A DNA stretch of 32,629 nt, taken from an uncultured Ralstonia sp. (GTDB taxonomy: Bacteria > Pseudomonadota > Gammaproteobacteria > Burkholderiales > Burkholderiaceae). The translations under genes and the position numbers were made by a program. Location: positions 1 through 32,629 of the forward strand of contig CAJXMR010000036.1 of assembly GCA_913056305.1 (NCBI GenBank), in the 5' to 3' direction. Below the pieces are notes generated by a model. It was given only the letters and a program-made list of their open reading frames with translations. It made no database searches and was not told the origin of the DNA. The first letter of the stretch is position 1, and each line of letters starts with the position of its first letter. Of the stretch, positions 31,212 to 32,629 are shown piece by piece.

Positions 31212-31934
31212 ATGCCCGCCGACCTCCGCCTGCCCCGCTACCAGCAATTGCGCGATGACCTGGCCGCGCAGATCGCCCAGCAGCACTGGCGCCCCGGCGA
31301 CGCCATCCCCACCGAGGCCGAGCTTGCGAAGACGTACAACGTGGCCGTGGGCACGGTGCGCAAGGCGGTGGACGTGCTGGTGGCCGAAGGCATGCTGGAG
31401 CGCTTCCAGGGGCGCGGCACCTTCGTGCGCCGGGCCAGCTTTGCCAGCTCGCTGTTCCGCTTCTTCCGCTTCCAGAGCGAGAGCGGCGAGCGGCGGATCC
31501 CCGAGAGCCGCATCCTCAAGCGCGACGTGCTCGATGCGCCGTCCGCGCCCGCTGCCGGGCTGCAGATCGAGACCGGCGCACCGGTCATCCGCCTGACGCG
31601 TCTGCGCTTGCTCGACAGCGTCCCGATGCTGGCCGAAGAAATCTGGCTGCCACACGACCGCTTTGCCGATCTCGCCACGCTGGACCTCGGCGCCTTCGGC
31701 GACCTGCTCTATCCGCTGTACGAATCGCACTGCGGCCAGATCGTCGCGAGTGCCGAAGAAACGCTCACCGCCGAAGCCGTCAACGCCACCTACGCGCGCC
31801 TGCTGCGCATCCAGACCGGCGACCCAGTCATGGTGATCGAGCGCATCGCGCGCGGCTACGACCGCGTGCCGCTCGAGTGGCGGCGCTCACGCGGCGCGGC
31901 GGCGCATTTCCGGTATCACGTCGATATCCGATAG
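31212..31934 (+). CDS. GntR family regulator, HutC/UTRA subfamily
   Basis: The gene encodes 240 residues from the ATG at 31212; a TTG at 31203 is in frame. The winged HTH covers about 8-75: RYQQLRDDLAAQIAQQHWRP, IPTEAELAKTYNVAVGTVRK and ERFQGRGTFVRR. The UTRA ligand domain follows with ETGAPVIRLTRLRLLDSVPM, AEEIWLPHDRF and the terminal GYDRVPLEWRRSRGAAAHFR. UTRA proteins sense small metabolites of the transport or catabolic system they control. It is 55 bp upstream of an ABC importer ATPase on the same strand, so it probably regulates that importer. Confidence 0.94.
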   Translation: MPADLRLPRYQQLRDDLAAQIAQQHWRPGDAIPTEAELAKTYNVAVGTVRKAVDVLVAEGMLERFQGRGTFVRRASFASSLFRFFRFQSESGERRIPESRILKRDVLDAPSAPAAGLQIETGAPVIRLTRLRLLDSVPMLAEEIWLPHDRFADLATLDLGAFGDLLYPLYESHCGQIVASAEETLTAEAVNATYARLLRIQTGDPVMVIERIARGYDRVPLEWRRSRGAAAHFRYHVDIR

Positions 31935-31989
31935 CGCCGCAAGCCTTGCCCACTCACACCAAAAAAAAGCACAAACAGGAGACAACCCC

Positions 31990-32629
31990 ATGCAGGCGAA
32001 CCCTCCGCCGTTGCTGGACGTACGCGGCGTGACGCTGCAGTACAAGACCCGCCAGCATCTGGTCACGGCCACCTACCGCGTCGACTTCGAGGTCTACCCC
32101 GGCGAGCGCTACATCCTGCTGGGGCCATCGGGCTGCGGCAAGTCGACCTTGCTCAAAGCCATCGGCGGCTACCTCACGCCCACCGAGGGTGAGATCCGCC
32201 TGAAGGGCCAGCCGGTGACCAAGCCGGGGCCGGACCGCATGATGGTGTTCCAGGAATTCGACCAGCTCCTGCCGTGGAAGACGGTGAAGGAGAACGTGCT
32301 GTTTCCGCTGCTCTCCACGGGCAAGCTGGGTGCGCGCGAGGCCGAGGAACGCGCGCTGCACTACATCCACAAGGTCAACCTCACCAAGTTTGCCGACCAC
32401 CATCCGCACATGCTGTCGGGCGGGATGAAGCAACGCGTGGCGATCGCGCGCGGCATGGCGATGGAGCCCGATGTGCTGCTGATGGACGAGCCGTTTGCCG
32501 CGCTCGACGCGCTCACGCGCCGCAAGATGCAGGACGAGCTGCTGCAACTGTGGGACGAGACACGATTCACTGTTCTGTTCGTCACGCACTCGATTCCGGA
32601 GGCGATCCGCTGCGGCAGCCGCATCCTGA
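31990..32629 (+). CDS. ABC transporter ATP-binding protein (TauB/SsuB-like), C-terminus cut by window edge
   Basis: About 213 residues are visible; the family is usually 250-280. The ATG at 31990 has AGGAGA upstream. Motifs are Walker A GPSGCGKST (45-53), Q-loop MVFQEFDQLLPWK, signature LSGGMKQR, Walker B VLLMDEPF and the switch histidine in LFVTHSIPEA. QLLPWKTVKENV is typical of the nitrate/sulfonate/taurine subfamily, as in the leftward importer at the other end, but the two ATPases are clearly diverged. Permease and binding protein are expected beyond the window. Likely controlled by the preceding GntR/UTRA protein. Confidence 0.94.
   Translation, partial: MQANPPPLLDVRGVTLQYKTRQHLVTATYRVDFEVYPGERYILLGPSGCGKSTLLKAIGGYLTPTEGEIRLKGQPVTKPGPDRMMVFQEFDQLLPWKTVKENVLFPLLSTGKLGAREAEERALHYIHKVNLTKFADHHPHMLSGGMKQRVAIARGMAMEPDVLLMDEPFAALDALTRRKMQDELLQLWDETRFTVLFVTHSIPEAIRCGSRIL

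Noticed and set aside
1..32629. A search for tRNA, rRNA, CRISPR, insertion-sequence ends and integrase genes
   Set aside because: No cloverleaf-like sequence, regular spacer array, transposase, integrase or terminal inverted repeat with target duplication was seen.

Overview
The window is high-GC, gene-dense DNA with gene families and codon use typical of a beta-proteobacterium. The best guess is Burkholderiaceae, probably Ralstonia or a close relative; this is inferred from the gene repertoire, not proven. I count 34 protein genes, two of them cut by the window edges. I see no rRNA, tRNA, CRISPR array, insertion sequence or prophage. The content is accessory metabolism, transport and efflux, governed by six transcription factors of six families (IclR, Crp/Fnr, LysR, HxlR, TetR, GntR).

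Layout. (1) 1-4453: a leftward operon of ABC importer ATPase, permease and binding protein, then an IclR regulator, then a CaiB/BaiF CoA-transferase. It starts at a visible promoter with an operator-like repeat at its start point. (2) 4668-7218: rightward genes for a FlxA-like coiled-coil protein, a membrane protein with a ClpP/SppA-like domain, and a 31-residue single-span peptide. (3) 7295-9102: a leftward pair of a YbaL/Kef-type antiporter without its cytoplasmic RCK domain and an FMN reductase 23 bp downstream. (4) 9363-12176: a rightward operon of two class I CoA-transferase subunits, an HCCA-isomerase-like protein and a Crp/Fnr regulator. (5) 12213-16076: three unrelated-looking alpha/beta hydrolases (Sec-exported, Tat-exported and cytoplasmic), a 74-residue secreted repeat protein and a small cysteine-rich protein.

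(6) 16091-20331: a leftward run of four tightly packed genes, three RraA/HMG-aldolase-like paralogues and one class I aminotransferase, divergent from a LysR regulator. All three paralogues keep the Arg-Asp pair of the metal-dependent aldolases, so I read this as a transaminase plus retro-aldolase route for 4-hydroxy-4-substituted glutamates. It is the best candidate for an undescribed pathway here. (7) 20437-23453: a one-cysteine HxlR regulator divergent from an atypical SDR, a frameshifted FAD oxidoreductase and a FrnE-type CPWC protein, with nested inverted repeats between them; it looks like an electrophile or redox stress module. (8) 23458-31076: a TetR regulator divergent from a tripartite RND efflux operon (outer-membrane factor, adaptor, pump), with a membrane metallophosphoesterase translationally coupled at its end. 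A perfect 15-bp palindrome lies at the likely efflux start point. (9) 31212-32629: a GntR/UTRA regulator with a 12-bp palindrome at its promoter, then the ATPase of a second ABC importer, cut by the window end.

Many long open frames antisense to these genes are artefacts of high GC and were left out.
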